Assembly: GCF_020709055.1 (NCBI RefSeq)
Contig: NZ_JAJFCK010000037.1
Location: 1-24,822, forward strand
Length of the DNA stretch: 24,822 bases
Direction of reading: 5' to 3'
DNA from: Ruminococcus callidus
GTDB taxonomy: Bacteria; Bacillota; Clostridia; Oscillospirales; Ruminococcaceae
The notes beneath the pieces were generated by a model. The model was given only the letters and a program-made list of their open reading frames with translations, was not told the origin of the DNA and ran no database searches. Position numbers and translations under genes: made by a program. Of this stretch, positions 17,859 through 24,677 are shown piece after piece (position 1 is the stretch's first letter; each line of letters begins with the position of its first letter).

Positions 17859-18481
17859 TTTGCATACACCTCCTCGATTTTTGCAACAGCATCCTGTGCG
17901 ATGATGAACTTGTCATAGTTCAGGATGTCATATACGTTCAGGGTGTTGACAGCAGCGGTCTTGACACCCGGAATATTTGCTGCACTCTTAACGACCTTCT
18001 GGTCTGCAACAGCAGTTACCAGCAGAGCCTTGCCCTCTACGTTCAGTGCCTTGAGCATTGCAACGATGGTCTTTGTCTTGAATTCGTCCATCTTCAGGCT
18101 GTCCAGAACGATCATATTCTGATCCAGAACCTTGGTGGAAAGTGCAGACTTCATAGCCAGTTTTCTGACTTTCTTGTTCAGTGCATAGCGGTAGCTTCTC
18201 GGCTTCGGTCCGAGTGCTACGCCGCCGTGTGTCCACTGGGGAGCACGGATGGAACCCTGTCTTGCATGGCCAGTACCTTTCTGTCTCCAGGGCTTTCTGC
18301 CGCCGCCTCTTACCTCAGTACGGGTCAGAGTGGACTGTGTGCCCTGACGCTGATTGGCGAGATAGTTGACTACCGATGCATGCATAACTGCCTCATTGGG
18401 CGTAATTGCGAAAACCGCATCTGAAAGCTCGGTTTCAGATACCTGCTGGCCTGCCATGTTAAATACTGCAATCTTTGCCAT
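17855..18481 (-). CDS. rplD: 50S ribosomal protein L4
   Basis: The 208-residue protein has a loop ([20 protein letters not shown]) that narrows the nascent peptide tunnel. The C domain ends [12 protein letters not shown]. In E. coli, L4 also regulates the S10 operon through the leader. Here the leader is structured and contains a terminator, but L4 control is untested. Translationally coupled to rplW. Confidence 0.98.
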   Translation of the reverse strand: MAKIAVFNMAGQQVSETELSDAVFAITPNEAVMHASVVNYLANQRQGTQSTLTRTEVRGGGRKPWRQKGTGHARQGSIRAPQWTHGGVALGPKPRSYRYALNKKVRKLAMKSALSTKVLDQNMIVLDSLKMDEFKTKTIVAMLKALNVEGKALLVTAVADQKVVKSAANIPGVKTAAVNTLNVYDILNYDKFIIAQDAVAKIEEVYAK

Positions 18482-18498
18482 TGATGTTTCCTCCTTTC

Positions 18499-19131
18499 TT
18501 ACGCCTTGACGCTGTCAGTGATTACGACAATCCCGCCCTTTGCGCCCGGGATTGCGCCCTTAACTGCGATGAGATTATTCTCACTATCGACCTTTACGAT
18601 CTCCAGATTCTGAACGGTAACCTTCTCTGCGCCCATGTGGCCCGGCATGCCCTTGCCCTTGTAGATACGGGACGGAGAGGAGCATGCGCCCATGGAACCT
18701 GCCTGACGGTGAACCGGGCCGGTACCGTGGGTTTCCTTCAGTCTGTGCTGATTGTGGCGCTTGATGGCACCTGCAAAGCCCTTACCCTTGCTGGTACCGC
18801 TGACATCCACGCTGTCACCGACTTCGAAGGTATCTGCCTTGATGACGTCGCCGACATTCAGATCTGCGCTGCCAGCCAGACGGAATTCCTTCAGTGTTTT
18901 CTTTGCTGCCACATTGGCCTTGGTGAAGTGACCCTGCATCGGCTTGGTCAGGCGGGTTGCCTTCACATCGCCAAAGCCGAGCTGTACTGCCTCATAGCCG
19001 TCGTTTTCGGTTGTCTTCTTCTGGATGACAACGCACGGGCCGGCTTCAATGACAGTAACCGGAATTACCTTTCCGGATTCGTCGAAGATCTGCGTCATGC
19101 CGACCTTCTTGCCGATAATTGCCTTTTGCAT
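18499..19131 (-). CDS. rplC: 50S ribosomal protein L3
   Basis: The 210-residue protein has a long loop that reaches the peptidyl transferase centre. It starts [20 protein letters not shown] and carries the L3 signature [16 protein letters not shown] and the [20 protein letters not shown] loop. The 98-nt gap after rpsJ is the widest among the S10-block genes and holds three hairpins. Confidence 0.98.
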   Translation of the reverse strand: MQKAIIGKKVGMTQIFDESGKVIPVTVIEAGPCVVIQKKTTENDGYEAVQLGFGDVKATRLTKPMQGHFTKANVAAKKTLKEFRLAGSADLNVGDVIKADTFEVGDSVDVSGTSKGKGFAGAIKRHNQHRLKETHGTGPVHRQAGSMGACSSPSRIYKGKGMPGHMGAEKVTVQNLEIVKVDSENNLIAVKGAIPGAKGGIVVITDSVKA

Positions 19132-19156
19132 TTTGCTTTCCTCCTGTTGGTTATTG

Positions 19157-19172
19157 GTTGACTTTCGTCAAC
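19157..19172 (-). promoter_or_regulatory. rpsJ-rplC hairpin C, GAAA tetraloop
   Basis: A perfect 6-bp stem GTTGAC/GTCAAC closed by GAAA. It ends 13 nt before the AGGAGGA SD of rplC and is the last of three tandem tetraloop hairpins. Confidence 0.65.
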
Positions 19173-19178
19173 ATGACC

Positions 19179-19196
19179 GATGGTGTTTCCACCATC
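19179..19196 (-). promoter_or_regulatory. rpsJ-rplC hairpin B, GAAA tetraloop
   Basis: A perfect 7-bp stem GATGGTG/CACCATC closed by GAAA. It is separated by 6 nt from hairpin C and by 1 nt from hairpin A. Confidence 0.65.
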
Positions 19197-19197
19197 T

Positions 19198-19219
19198 GCG
19201 GCAAAATCGCTTTTGCCGC
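19198..19219 (-). promoter_or_regulatory. rpsJ-rplC hairpin A, GCGA tetraloop
   Basis: A perfect 9-bp stem GCGGCAAAA/TTTTGCCGC closed by GCGA, a GNRA tetraloop. It begins 10 nt after the rpsJ stop and is not followed by a U-tract. On the opposite strand a T6 run lies a few bases away, so a weak antisense terminator is possible. Confidence 0.65.
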
Positions 19220-19229
19220 GCGGGCTTTT

Positions 19230-19547
19230 TTACTTGAGTTCCACGATAACAACGTCAACGCCTGCCGGAATCTCCAGCTTCTGCAGAGCTTCCTGGGTCT
19301 TCTGAGTCGGACGGATTACGTCGATCAGACGCTTGTGGGTGCGGCGCTCGAACTGCTCACGGCTGTCCTTGTACTTGTGAGTTGCACGCAGGATCGTAAC
19401 GATCTCCTTGTCGGTCGGGAGCGGGATCGGACCCGATACCTGAGAACCGCTTCTCTTTGCAGCCTCTGCGATTTTTGCAGCAGCAGCATCTACTGTTGCG
19501 TGTTCATAGCCCTTGATCTTGATTCTGATCTTCTGATTGCTTGCCAT
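19230..19547 (-). CDS. rpsJ: 30S ribosomal protein S10 (NusE)
   Basis: The 105-residue head protein also acts as NusE in transcription antitermination and NusG coupling. Motifs are [40 protein letters not shown] and [15 protein letters not shown] 28-residue in-frame extension upstream is rejected: the ATG used has AGGAGG 8 nt upstream and the family N terminus. First gene of the operon. Confidence 0.98.
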   Translation of the reverse strand: MASNQKIRIKIKGYEHATVDAAAAKIAEAAKRSGSQVSGPIPLPTDKEIVTILRATHKYKDSREQFERRTHKRLIDVIRPTQKTQEALQKLEIPAGVDVVIVELK

Positions 19548-19840
19548 TTTTTCGCCTCCTTTGCATTTTGGGGGCCGGAGCGGAAACCGCTCCGTCAGGA
19601 TTTTCCACGGTGCCGGGTGTTTCCGGCACATAGGTACAAAAAAACTCGAAAAATGCAGAGATTTTCCGAGCCAGAGTCACAGCAGCACAAAACAGGCATA
19701 GCGAGAGCCATGCGCTTTTCTTGTACACAAACTGTGCCTATCCTGATTCGCCCGGTTTAAAATCGGACATACTCCATGAAAATTCCCCGGCATACCGCCG
19801 GCAACCTTTCACTTCAACGCATATCTATTGCAATCATGCT
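19548..19840 (-). promoter_or_regulatory. long structured leader of the S10 operon
   Basis: About 290 nt of untranslated RNA lies between the predicted start site and rpsJ. In transcript order it holds a CCGGC/GCCGG hairpin (19787-19801), a 7-bp GCATGGC/GCTATGC hairpin (19696-19713), an intrinsic terminator (19638-19670), a 7-bp GTGCCGG/CCGGCAC hairpin (19610-19629) and an 8-bp CGGAGCGG/CCGCTCCG hairpin (19576-19594) about 19 nt before the SD. A terminator inside the leader implies attenuation. The signal is unknown; an r-protein such as L4 is the obvious candidate from E. coli. Confidence 0.65.
19638..19670 (-). terminator. intrinsic terminator within the S10 leader
   Basis: A 9-bp stem CTCGGAAAA / TTTTTCGAG (one G-U pair) with an 8-nt loop is followed at once by seven T. 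It lies about 170 nt downstream of the predicted start and 90 nt before rpsJ, on the operon strand, so it must be bypassed for any ribosomal protein expression from this promoter. Confidence 0.7.
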
Positions 19841-19845
19841 TATAC

Positions 19846-19874
19846 ATTCTAGCATATTCCGGCGGAAATTGCAA
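19846..19874 (-). promoter_or_regulatory. S10 operon promoter
   Basis: -35 TTGCAA and -10 TAGAAT are 17 bp apart, with an extended -10 (TGC before TAGAAT). Predicted start near 19839. Its spacer matches that of the tyrS promoter at 14 of 17 positions. Confidence 0.75.
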
Positions 19875-19879
19875 GGGGT

Positions 19880-19910
19880 TTTACAAAGTTTCCGCATCCG
19901 TCTTTGTAAA
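19880..19910. promoter_or_regulatory. 9-bp inverted repeat between divergent promoters
   Basis: TTTACAAAG / CTTTGTAAA with a 13-nt centre. On the plus strand it is followed by T6, so it could end plus-strand (antisense) transcripts. Equally it could be a protein site, lying 6 bp from the -35 box of the S10 promoter. Confidence 0.5.
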
Positions 19911-19994
19911 TTTTTTGTGTACACCGGAATTTCGTGATTTCGTTCCTCATTTTTCCCGCCGCTTTGCGAAAAAAACAAAATCTTGAATCTTATC

Positions 19995-20023
19995 TTGTTT
20001 TTTTTTCAAAAGTATGCTATACT
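19995..20023 (+). promoter_or_regulatory. promoter of the UDPGP-family gene
   Basis: -10 TATACT with an extended TGC and a weak -35 TTGTTT, 17 bp apart. Start near 20030, leaving a leader of about 88 nt with a 6-bp CAGTAC/GTACTG hairpin at 20038-20057. Confidence 0.75.
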
Positions 20024-20118
20024 ATTCTCACAAGAAGCAGTACCGCAGTCTGTACTGTACTATTTTATAATGGGGGAAAAAGAGAGAGCAACTGTTTTTT
20101 AGGAAAGGAAAAAAGCAT

Positions 20119-21345
20119 ATGAATTACACAGAGGCGAAGCAGTACCTTGCCCGGCACGGGCAGGAGCATCTGCTGCATTTTTACGACACCCTGACCCCGC
20201 CCCAGCAGGAATCGCTGCTGGCGCAGATCGCCGGACTGGGGCTGGAGCGGCCGCAGTTTCGGGACAGAAACGCCCTGACCCAGAAGCGGGGAGAGTTTGC
20301 CCCGCTGGGTGCGCTCACCATAGAGGAGATCCGGAAAAACGAGGCAAAGTACCGGGAGATCGGGCTGCGTGCCATTCGGGAGGCAAAGGTGGGGGCTGTG
20401 CTGCTCGCCGGCGGACAGGGCTCACGGCTGGGCTTTGAGCACCCCAAGGGCATGTTCAACATGGGCAGGACACGGGAGCTGTACATCTTCCAGTGCCTCA
20501 TCGAGAACCTGAAGCGTGTCACGGACGAGGCGCAGGCATACGTGCCCCTGCTGATCATGACCAGCAAGCAGAACAACGAGGAGACGCAGGCGTTTTTCCG
20601 GGAGCACGGCTATTTCGGCTACAGTGCCGACAACATCGATTTCTTCACGCAGGAAACTGAGCCGGCGGTGGACGAGGACGGAAAGATTCTCATGACCGCC
20701 CCCGACCAGATCGCCCTGCTGCCCAACGGCAACGGCGGATGGTTCTCCTCCATGCAGCGTGCCGGACTGCTGGAAAAAGTGCACAGCATCGGCATCGAGT
20801 GGCTGAACGTCTTTGCAGTGGACAACGTGCTCCAGCAGATCGCCGACCCCGTCTTTCTGGGGGCGACCATCGACTCCGGCTGTGCCTCCGGCGGCAAGGT
20901 TGTCAGCAAGGCTACGCCGGATGAGCGGGTAGGCGTGCTCTGTCTGGAGGACGGCAAGCCCTCCATCGTGGAGTACTTCGAGATGACCGACGAAATGCGC
21001 ACTCTGCGCAATCCGGATGGCAGCCTTGCCTACCGGTTCGGCGTCATTCTGAACTACCTGTTCCGGGTAGATGCGCTCACCCACACGCTGAACTCCGACT
21101 TTCCCCTGTATGTGGCGCACAAGAAGATCGCCCACATCAACGCCGATGGCGTCCTCGTCAAGCCGGACAAGCCCAACGGCTACAAGTTCGAAACGCTGGT
21201 GCTGGACATGGTGCACATGCAGGACAGCTGCCTTGCCTTTGAGGTAGACCGCAGCAGGGAATTTGCACCGGTCAAGAACGCCACCGGCGTGGACTCGGTA
21301 GAAACGGCGCAGGCGCTGCTGGAGCAGAACGGCGTGACGCTCTAA
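20119..21345 (+). CDS. UDPGP-family uridylyltransferase (UTP:sugar-1-phosphate)
   Basis: The 408-residue cytosolic nucleotidyltransferase belongs to the UDPGP type 1 family, which makes UDP-sugars (UDP-GlcNAc or UDP-glucose/galactose) from UTP and a sugar-1-phosphate. The diagnostic nucleotide-binding loop is LLAGGQGSRLGFEHPKGMF (95-113). Also visible are QTEP...LMTAPDQIALLPNGNGG, the metal-site AVDNVL and FETLVLDMVH. A helical N-terminal region resembles eukaryotic UDP-GlcNAc pyrophosphorylases. SD AGGAAAGG lies 10 nt upstream. It is monocistronic and divergent from rpsJ. Codons are more GC-rich than in the r-protein genes, consistent with lower expression. Substrate cannot be fixed from sequence alone. 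Confidence 0.88.
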   Translation: MNYTEAKQYLARHGQEHLLHFYDTLTPPQQESLLAQIAGLGLERPQFRDRNALTQKRGEFAPLGALTIEEIRKNEAKYREIGLRAIREAKVGAVLLAGGQGSRLGFEHPKGMFNMGRTRELYIFQCLIENLKRVTDEAQAYVPLLIMTSKQNNEETQAFFREHGYFGYSADNIDFFTQETEPAVDEDGKILMTAPDQIALLPNGNGGWFSSMQRAGLLEKVHSIGIEWLNVFAVDNVLQQIADPVFLGATIDSGCASGGKVVSKATPDERVGVLCLEDGKPSIVEYFEMTDEMRTLRNPDGSLAYRFGVILNYLFRVDALTHTLNSDFPLYVAHKKIAHINADGVLVKPDKPNGYKFETLVLDMVHMQDSCLAFEVDRSREFAPVKNATGVDSVETAQALLEQNGVTL

Positions 21346-21362
21346 TTACACAGAAACAACAG

Positions 21363-21410
21363 GCGGAGGAAATTCCTGCGGCGGTATGCCGGGGAACTTC
21401 CTCCGCTTTT
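21363..21410 (+). terminator. terminator of the UDPGP-family gene
   Basis: A perfect 9-bp stem GCGGAGGAA / TTCCTCCGC is extended inward by a TTCC/GGAA stem and an inner CGGC/GCCG hairpin, followed by TTTT. It ends just before the stop codon of the convergent DUF2798 gene and may act for both. The centre contains an 18-nt sequence also found in the S10 leader. Confidence 0.7.
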
Positions 21411-21414
21411 CACG

Positions 21415-21897
21415 TTATGCGTTTTTCCGCAGCTTCACGGCGCACTTCATTCCCTGCCGGAACAGAAAGCGCACCAGCGGGCCGGCAAAGAACAGCTGCC
21501 AGCACAGCGCCATGGGGAAATTGAGGGCAGTGGTCTGGAGCCATACGGCGATGATCTGTCTGCCGGCGTGCCGGAACAGAATGGTGGCTGCGAGGCTCAT
21601 CAGCGGACACATCCACAGCACGGACACCACCGAGATCGCCAGCACCAGATGAAACGGGTTCTCTTTCTCCGGATTCACCAGCTGCATCGCCTTGCGCTTG
21701 GCGAGCTTTCCCACCAGAAAAAAGTCCAGCACAAACGCCAGCACCGCCATAACAGGCAGTTCGCCCAGCGCCATGAGAAAGACACGGTTCTCCATACCGC
21801 CGGTGCTGAGGGCGATGTTGTAGCAGATCATGGCATAAACCATCACCAGAACCATCATTCCGGTGAAAACAACTTCCTGTACCTTGTTTTTGGGCAT
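21415..21897 (-). CDS. DUF2798 membrane protein
   Basis: The 160-residue integral membrane protein has four predicted TM helices (about 9-30, 44-66, 85-107, 118-140) in two similar halves. Each half opens with a helix containing Met/Ala-rich stretches (MVLVMVYAMICYNIAL; VSVLWMCPLMSLAATIL) and has a second helix ending in a basic loop, the DUF2798 pattern. The function of the family is unknown. A longer frame from TTG at 21972 was not chosen because the ATG has AGGAGGAT 8 nt upstream. The gene is alone on its strand, convergent with the UDPGP gene, with a consensus promoter and a leader that can sequester the SD. Confidence 0.85.
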   Translation of the reverse strand: MPKNKVQEVVFTGMMVLVMVYAMICYNIALSTGGMENRVFLMALGELPVMAVLAFVLDFFLVGKLAKRKAMQLVNPEKENPFHLVLAISVVSVLWMCPLMSLAATILFRHAGRQIIAVWLQTTALNFPMALCWQLFFAGPLVRFLFRQGMKCAVKLRKNA

Positions 21898-21903
21898 AAA
21901 AAT

Positions 21904-21960
21904 ATCCTCCTGTGATAACAAAACTTTGCACTGCGTGTTGTTCGTTATCATCCGGAGGAT
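21904..21960 (-). promoter_or_regulatory. SD-sequestering leader hairpin of the DUF2798 gene
   Basis: The Shine-Dalgarno GGAGGAT (21904-21910) is fully complementary to ATCCTCC at 21954-21960. Adjacent TGATAAC (21944-21950) pairs with GTTATCA (21913-21919). The result is 14 base pairs in two blocks with a small internal loop and a 24-nt apical loop. In the closed form the ribosome site is hidden. An RNA thermometer, a ligand- or protein-responsive switch, or a DNA operator are all possible. Confidence 0.6.
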
Positions 21961-22016
21961 GTGCGTTTCCAATTCTGAGAGCCTGCCGGCTCCTGTACCA
22001 TCATTTGTGCCTGATT

Positions 22017-22045
22017 ATTGTACCACAATTTCGGGGCGTTGTCAA
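22017..22045 (-). promoter_or_regulatory. promoter of the DUF2798 gene
   Basis: A perfect -35 TTGACA and a -10 TACAAT (5 of 6) are 17 bp apart. The predicted start near 22010 gives a leader of about 110 nt, with a GAGCC/GGCTC hairpin upstream of the SD-sequestering structure. Confidence 0.8.
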
Positions 22046-22078
22046 GCCCATGATTTCACAAAACCGAAATCAGCTTCC

Positions 22079-22104
22079 TGTAGGGACACGGCGCGCCGTG
22101 TCCG
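22079..22104 (+). repeat. palindromic intergenic repeat, copy 1
   Basis: TGTAGG followed by a perfect 20-bp palindrome (22084-22103), then G. Differs from copy 2 at one position and from copy 3 at four. Confidence 0.8.
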
Positions 22105-22196
22105 CAAAAAAAACAGGACTGCTTTTTATATGCTCATACCATCTTGAAAATGACATTTGTCCCATGCAGCGCAGTAATATTGGGGCAGAAAAGAAT

Positions 22197-22222
22197 CGGA
22201 CACGGCACGCCGTGTCCCTACA
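22197..22222 (-). repeat. palindromic intergenic repeat, copy 2 (inverted)
   Basis: Reverse orientation to copy 1, 25 of 26 bases identical. With copy 1 it bounds a 144-bp segment whose ends are terminal inverted repeats, like a miniature inverted-repeat element. No target duplication is visible. Confidence 0.8.
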
Positions 22223-22312
22223 TGATGTGCAGAACACCTCGCCAGCTGCGCTCAGCTGGAGCAGCCTGACTGGGACACGGATTCCAAATCGTTTTGTTTT
22301 CCCGCAAAGGTA

Positions 22313-22909
22313 TCACTTTCTCGGCGGAAGCGGCAGGCGCATCAGGCCGTGCCGGTTACAGCAGGCGTACAGCCAGCCCCGTCCCCTTGCCGGCAGCCGT
22401 GTTTCCGGCTCCTGCTCCGGATAGAGCTTCACCAGCGTCACACGCTCCGCCGTCACCGCTGCGAAAAACGAGAGATAATGGGTCTTGGTCATGGGGTGCT
22501 CCATGCGCACGTAGTACTCCCCGTCCATGGGTGTGATCTGAATGGCGTGCGCCTCGTCCGGCACCTCCGGCGTGAGCGGCGGCAGGGCGATTCCGCAGCA
22601 GTGGAAAGCGCCAGCACCAGTGGCGGAGATCACATTTCCGCACACCGAACACACATACCACTGGGTTTTCAGCATGTTTGCCGTGCGGTTCCGGTTGACG
22701 ATCTCCGTACCGGAGAACAGCTCCGGCAGCGAAACCCCCAGTGCCTTTGCCAGCGATTCCAGCAGGGTGATGTCCGGCAGTCCCTTGCCGGTCTCCCACT
22801 TGGAAATGGTCTTGTCGCTGACAAAAATACGCTCTGCCAGCTGCTTCTGGGTCATGCTGCGCCGTTCCCGCAGCATCTGAATGGTCTGTCCTGTGACATA
22901 TGGATTCAT
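22313..22909 (-). CDS. XRE-type regulator fused to a desulfoferrodoxin module
   Basis: A 198-residue cytosolic protein. Residues 8-62 are an XRE/HTH_3 domain (MTQKQLAERIFVSDKTISKW). Residues 84-110 are a desulforedoxin knuckle with Cys87, Cys90, Cys104 and Cys105. Residues 115-190 match the superoxide reductase iron site: His121, His138 and His144 (EHPMTKTHY), Cys184 and His187 (CCNRHGL), with the same spacings as known enzymes. The catalytic Glu-Lys-His motif reads Glu-Ala-His here, so the usual Lys is lost. This suggests a redox- or iron-sensing repressor rather than an efficient enzyme. The ATG has AAGGA upstream; a 38-residue in-frame extension lacks support and overlaps the promoter. Confidence 0.85.
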   Translation of the reverse strand: MNPYVTGQTIQMLRERRSMTQKQLAERIFVSDKTISKWETGKGLPDITLLESLAKALGVSLPELFSGTEIVNRNRTANMLKTQWYVCSVCGNVISATGAGAFHCCGIALPPLTPEVPDEAHAIQITPMDGEYYVRMEHPMTKTHYLSFFAAVTAERVTLVKLYPEQEPETRLPARGRGWLYACCNRHGLMRLPLPPRK

Positions 22910-22957
22910 GGCGATCCGTCCTTTCTCCTGGGTTTTGTGGCTTTTGGCGGTATCTCC

Positions 22958-22986
22958 AGTATAGCAGATTTCACAGCATCCGGCAA
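22958..22986 (-). promoter_or_regulatory. promoter of the HTH-desulfoferrodoxin gene
   Basis: -10 TATACT with an extended TGC and -35 TTGCCG (4 of 6), 17 bp apart. It lies between the tyrS terminator and the HTH gene. Confidence 0.65.
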
Positions 22987-23009
22987 CCTGCGAAGCGTGG
23001 CGTGCAAAA

Positions 23010-23039
23010 CGGCACCCCGTCAAACCCGACGGAGTGCCG
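23010..23039 (-). terminator. tyrS terminator
   Basis: A 12-bp stem CGGCACTCCGTC / GACGGGGTGCCG with one G-U pair and a 6-nt loop, followed by TTTTGC. It lies 35 nt after the tyrS stop. Confidence 0.75.
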
Positions 23040-23073
23040 CTGTTTTTATGATTTTGTGCGGTGTGCCTCTGGC

Positions 23074-24294
23074 TTACGCCTCCACGATCACCTTATGGAA
23101 CACCTTCTTGCCCTTGCGGAGAATGGTCTCTGCCTCGGGGTAGATCACGCACTTGGGATCGGTGATCTTGGTGTCATTGATGGCAACGCCGCCCTGCTGC
23201 ACCAGACGGCGAGCCTCGCCGTTGGACGGTGCCAGACCGCAGCGCACCATGAGGGTCAGAATGCCGATTCCGCCGTCCGTCAGCTCCTCTGCTTTCAGGA
23301 TGGTGGTGGGCATGTTGTCGTTGTTTCCGCTTCCGCCGAACATTGCCTTGGCAGCTTCCTGCGCCTTGTCGGCTGCGTCCTTGCCGTGTACCAGCTCGGT
23401 CAGCTCGTGCGCCAGCAGTTCCTTTGCCTGATTCAGCTGCTGGCCCTCCAGCGTGCGCTCCATCTCCTCAATCTGCTCGATGGGCACGAAGGTCAAAAGC
23501 TTCAGGCACTTGATGACATCCTGATCGGACACATTCCGCCAGTACTGGTAGAACTCGTAGGGCGTGGTCTTTTCGGGATCCAGCCATACTGCGCCCTTTT
23601 CGGTCTTGCCCATCTTCTTGCCCTCGGAGTTCAGCAGCAGAGTGATGGTCATAGCGTAGGCATCCTTGCCCAGCTTCCGGCGGATCAGCTCGGTACCGCC
23701 CAGCATGTTTGCCCACTGGTCATCTCCGCCGAACTGCATGTTGCAGCCGTAGTCCTGGAACAGCTTGTAGAAGTCGTAGCTCTGCATGATCATGTAGTTG
23801 AATTCCAGGAATGTCAGACCACGCTCCATGCGCTGCTTGTAGCACTCATGGGAGAGCATGCGGTTGACGCTGAAGTGTGCGCCCACATCTCGCAGCACGT
23901 CCACATAGTTCAGGTTCAGCAGCCAGTCGCCGTTGTTGACGACAATTGCCTTGCCCTCAGAAAAATCGATGAACCGGCTCATCTGTTTCTTGAAGCAGTC
24001 TACGTTGTGCTGGATGGTCTCCTTCGTCATCATCTTGCGCATGTCGGTCTTGCCGGACGGGTCGCCGATCATTGCCGTACCGCCGCCGATGAGGACGATG
24101 GGCTTGTTGCCCGCCATCTGGAGGCGCTTCATCAGGCAGAGCGCCATAAAGTGTCCCACGTGCAGGCTGTCTGCGGTGGGGTCGAAGCCGATGTAGAAGG
24201 TTGCCTTGCCGGCATTCACCAGTTCTTCGATTTCCTTTTCGTTGGTCATCTGTGCGATGAGCCCACGCCGTTTGAGTTCTTCAAACACTGTCAT
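23074..24294 (-). CDS. tyrS: tyrosyl-tRNA synthetase
   Basis: The 406-residue class I synthetase charges tRNA-Tyr. The HIGH-type motif is HVGH at 45-48 within FDPTADSLHVGH. GGGTAMIGDPSGKTDMR is the family-specific segment at 70-86. The KMSKS-type loop is KMGKT at 227-231. An S4-like tRNA-binding domain fills about 340-406 (RCGLAPSNGEARRLVQQGG). The frame extends upstream through the T-box, but the ATG of MTVFEELKRRGLIAQ with an AAAGGAG SD is the real start. Controlled by the T-box leader. Confidence 0.98.
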   Translation of the reverse strand: MTVFEELKRRGLIAQMTNEKEIEELVNAGKATFYIGFDPTADSLHVGHFMALCLMKRLQMAGNKPIVLIGGGTAMIGDPSGKTDMRKMMTKETIQHNVDCFKKQMSRFIDFSEGKAIVVNNGDWLLNLNYVDVLRDVGAHFSVNRMLSHECYKQRMERGLTFLEFNYMIMQSYDFYKLFQDYGCNMQFGGDDQWANMLGGTELIRRKLGKDAYAMTITLLLNSEGKKMGKTEKGAVWLDPEKTTPYEFYQYWRNVSDQDVIKCLKLLTFVPIEQIEEMERTLEGQQLNQAKELLAHELTELVHGKDAADKAQEAAKAMFGGSGNNDNMPTTILKAEELTDGGIGILTLMVRCGLAPSNGEARRLVQQGGVAINDTKITDPKCVIYPEAETILRKGKKVFHKVIVEA

Positions 24295-24333
24295 TTTTTG
24301 CAATCTCCTTTGTTTTTCTGGCGGTCTGTCCGA

Positions 24334-24605
24334 GAAAAAAAGTCCCCAGACAGCTGCATCTTCGCTGCATCTGCCTGAGGACGCTGTGAAACGTGGTACC
24401 ACCTCAGTTTGCCGGACTGCAAACGCACTGCACCCGGCCTCGTTGACGCTGTAACGGGCGCACCCGTATTCCCCTACTGTCCAGTCCGTTCAGGGAATCC
24501 GCTCCGAGGGGTATTCTCCGGGGTACCGCTGCTCCTCTCACCAGCCGGAGCCTCTCTGCGCCGGCACGAATCCGGATACTCTTCCTCTTCCACACGATTT
24601 TCAAT
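24334..24605 (-). promoter_or_regulatory. tyrosine T-box leader
   Basis: The T-box core reads GAGGTGGTACCACG (24392-24405). Stem I has the distal-loop GGTGAGAG (24535-24542) and the specifier context GAATAC, whose UAC (24511-24513) is a Tyr codon. The terminator stem GTCCTCAGGCAG / CTGTCTGGGGAC (24342-24353 with 24371-24382) has two G-U pairs and ends in T7. Uncharged tRNA-Tyr should stabilise the antiterminator and let tyrS be transcribed. Confidence 0.93.
24335..24382 (-). terminator. T-box regulated terminator of tyrS
   Basis: A 12-bp stem with a 17-nt loop runs into seven T. Its 5' arm lies just after the T-box core, as the antiterminator switch requires. Confidence 0.88.
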
Positions 24606-24611
24606 GCATTT

Positions 24612-24640
24612 ATCATAGCATATTGCGGTGGAATTGTCAA
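24612..24640 (-). promoter_or_regulatory. tyrS promoter
   Basis: A perfect -35 TTGACA and -10 TATGAT with an extended TGC, 17 bp apart. The start near 24605 coincides with the 5' end of the T-box. Confidence 0.85.
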
Positions 24641-24677
24641 GGGGGTTGCGTGAAAACGCTCCATCGCCGGACATATC

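Larger units (their letters stand above)
22046..22312. other. intergenic spacer with repeats
   Basis: No gene was found. It holds the inverted pair of 26-bp palindromic repeats and a 7-bp CCAGCTG/CAGCTGG hairpin with a 4-nt loop at 22242-22259. No clear intrinsic terminator for the HTH gene upstream on the minus strand could be identified. Confidence 0.6.

Noticed and set aside
19157..19219. Intrinsic terminator between rpsJ and rplC
   Set aside because: None of the three hairpins is followed by a U-tract on the transcribed strand.
19504..19728. Possible leader peptide in the S10 leader starting at GTG with a hydrophobic stretch
   Set aside because: No SD precedes it, the frame overlaps rpsJ, and it runs through the terminator hairpin. 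Attenuation by this peptide cannot be supported.
19934..20122. 62-codon open frame upstream of the UDPGP gene
   Set aside because: Most of it lies before the predicted transcription start and it has no SD.
21898..21972. TTG-started N-terminal extension of the DUF2798 protein
   Set aside because: No SD before the TTG. The extension is encoded by the leader hairpin, and the internal ATG has an ideal SD.
22084..22217. CRISPR-like repeat pair
   Set aside because: Only two copies in inverted orientation with a long spacer; a CRISPR array needs direct, evenly spaced repeats.
22910..23023. 38-residue N-terminal extension of the HTH-desulfoferrodoxin protein
   Set aside because: It overlaps the predicted promoter and the HTH domain starts normally at the internal ATG.
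22900..24378. 492-codon open frame on the plus strand opposite tyrS
   Set aside because: It is antisense to a certain gene, has no SD or recognisable domain, and is kept open by the codon bias of tyrS.
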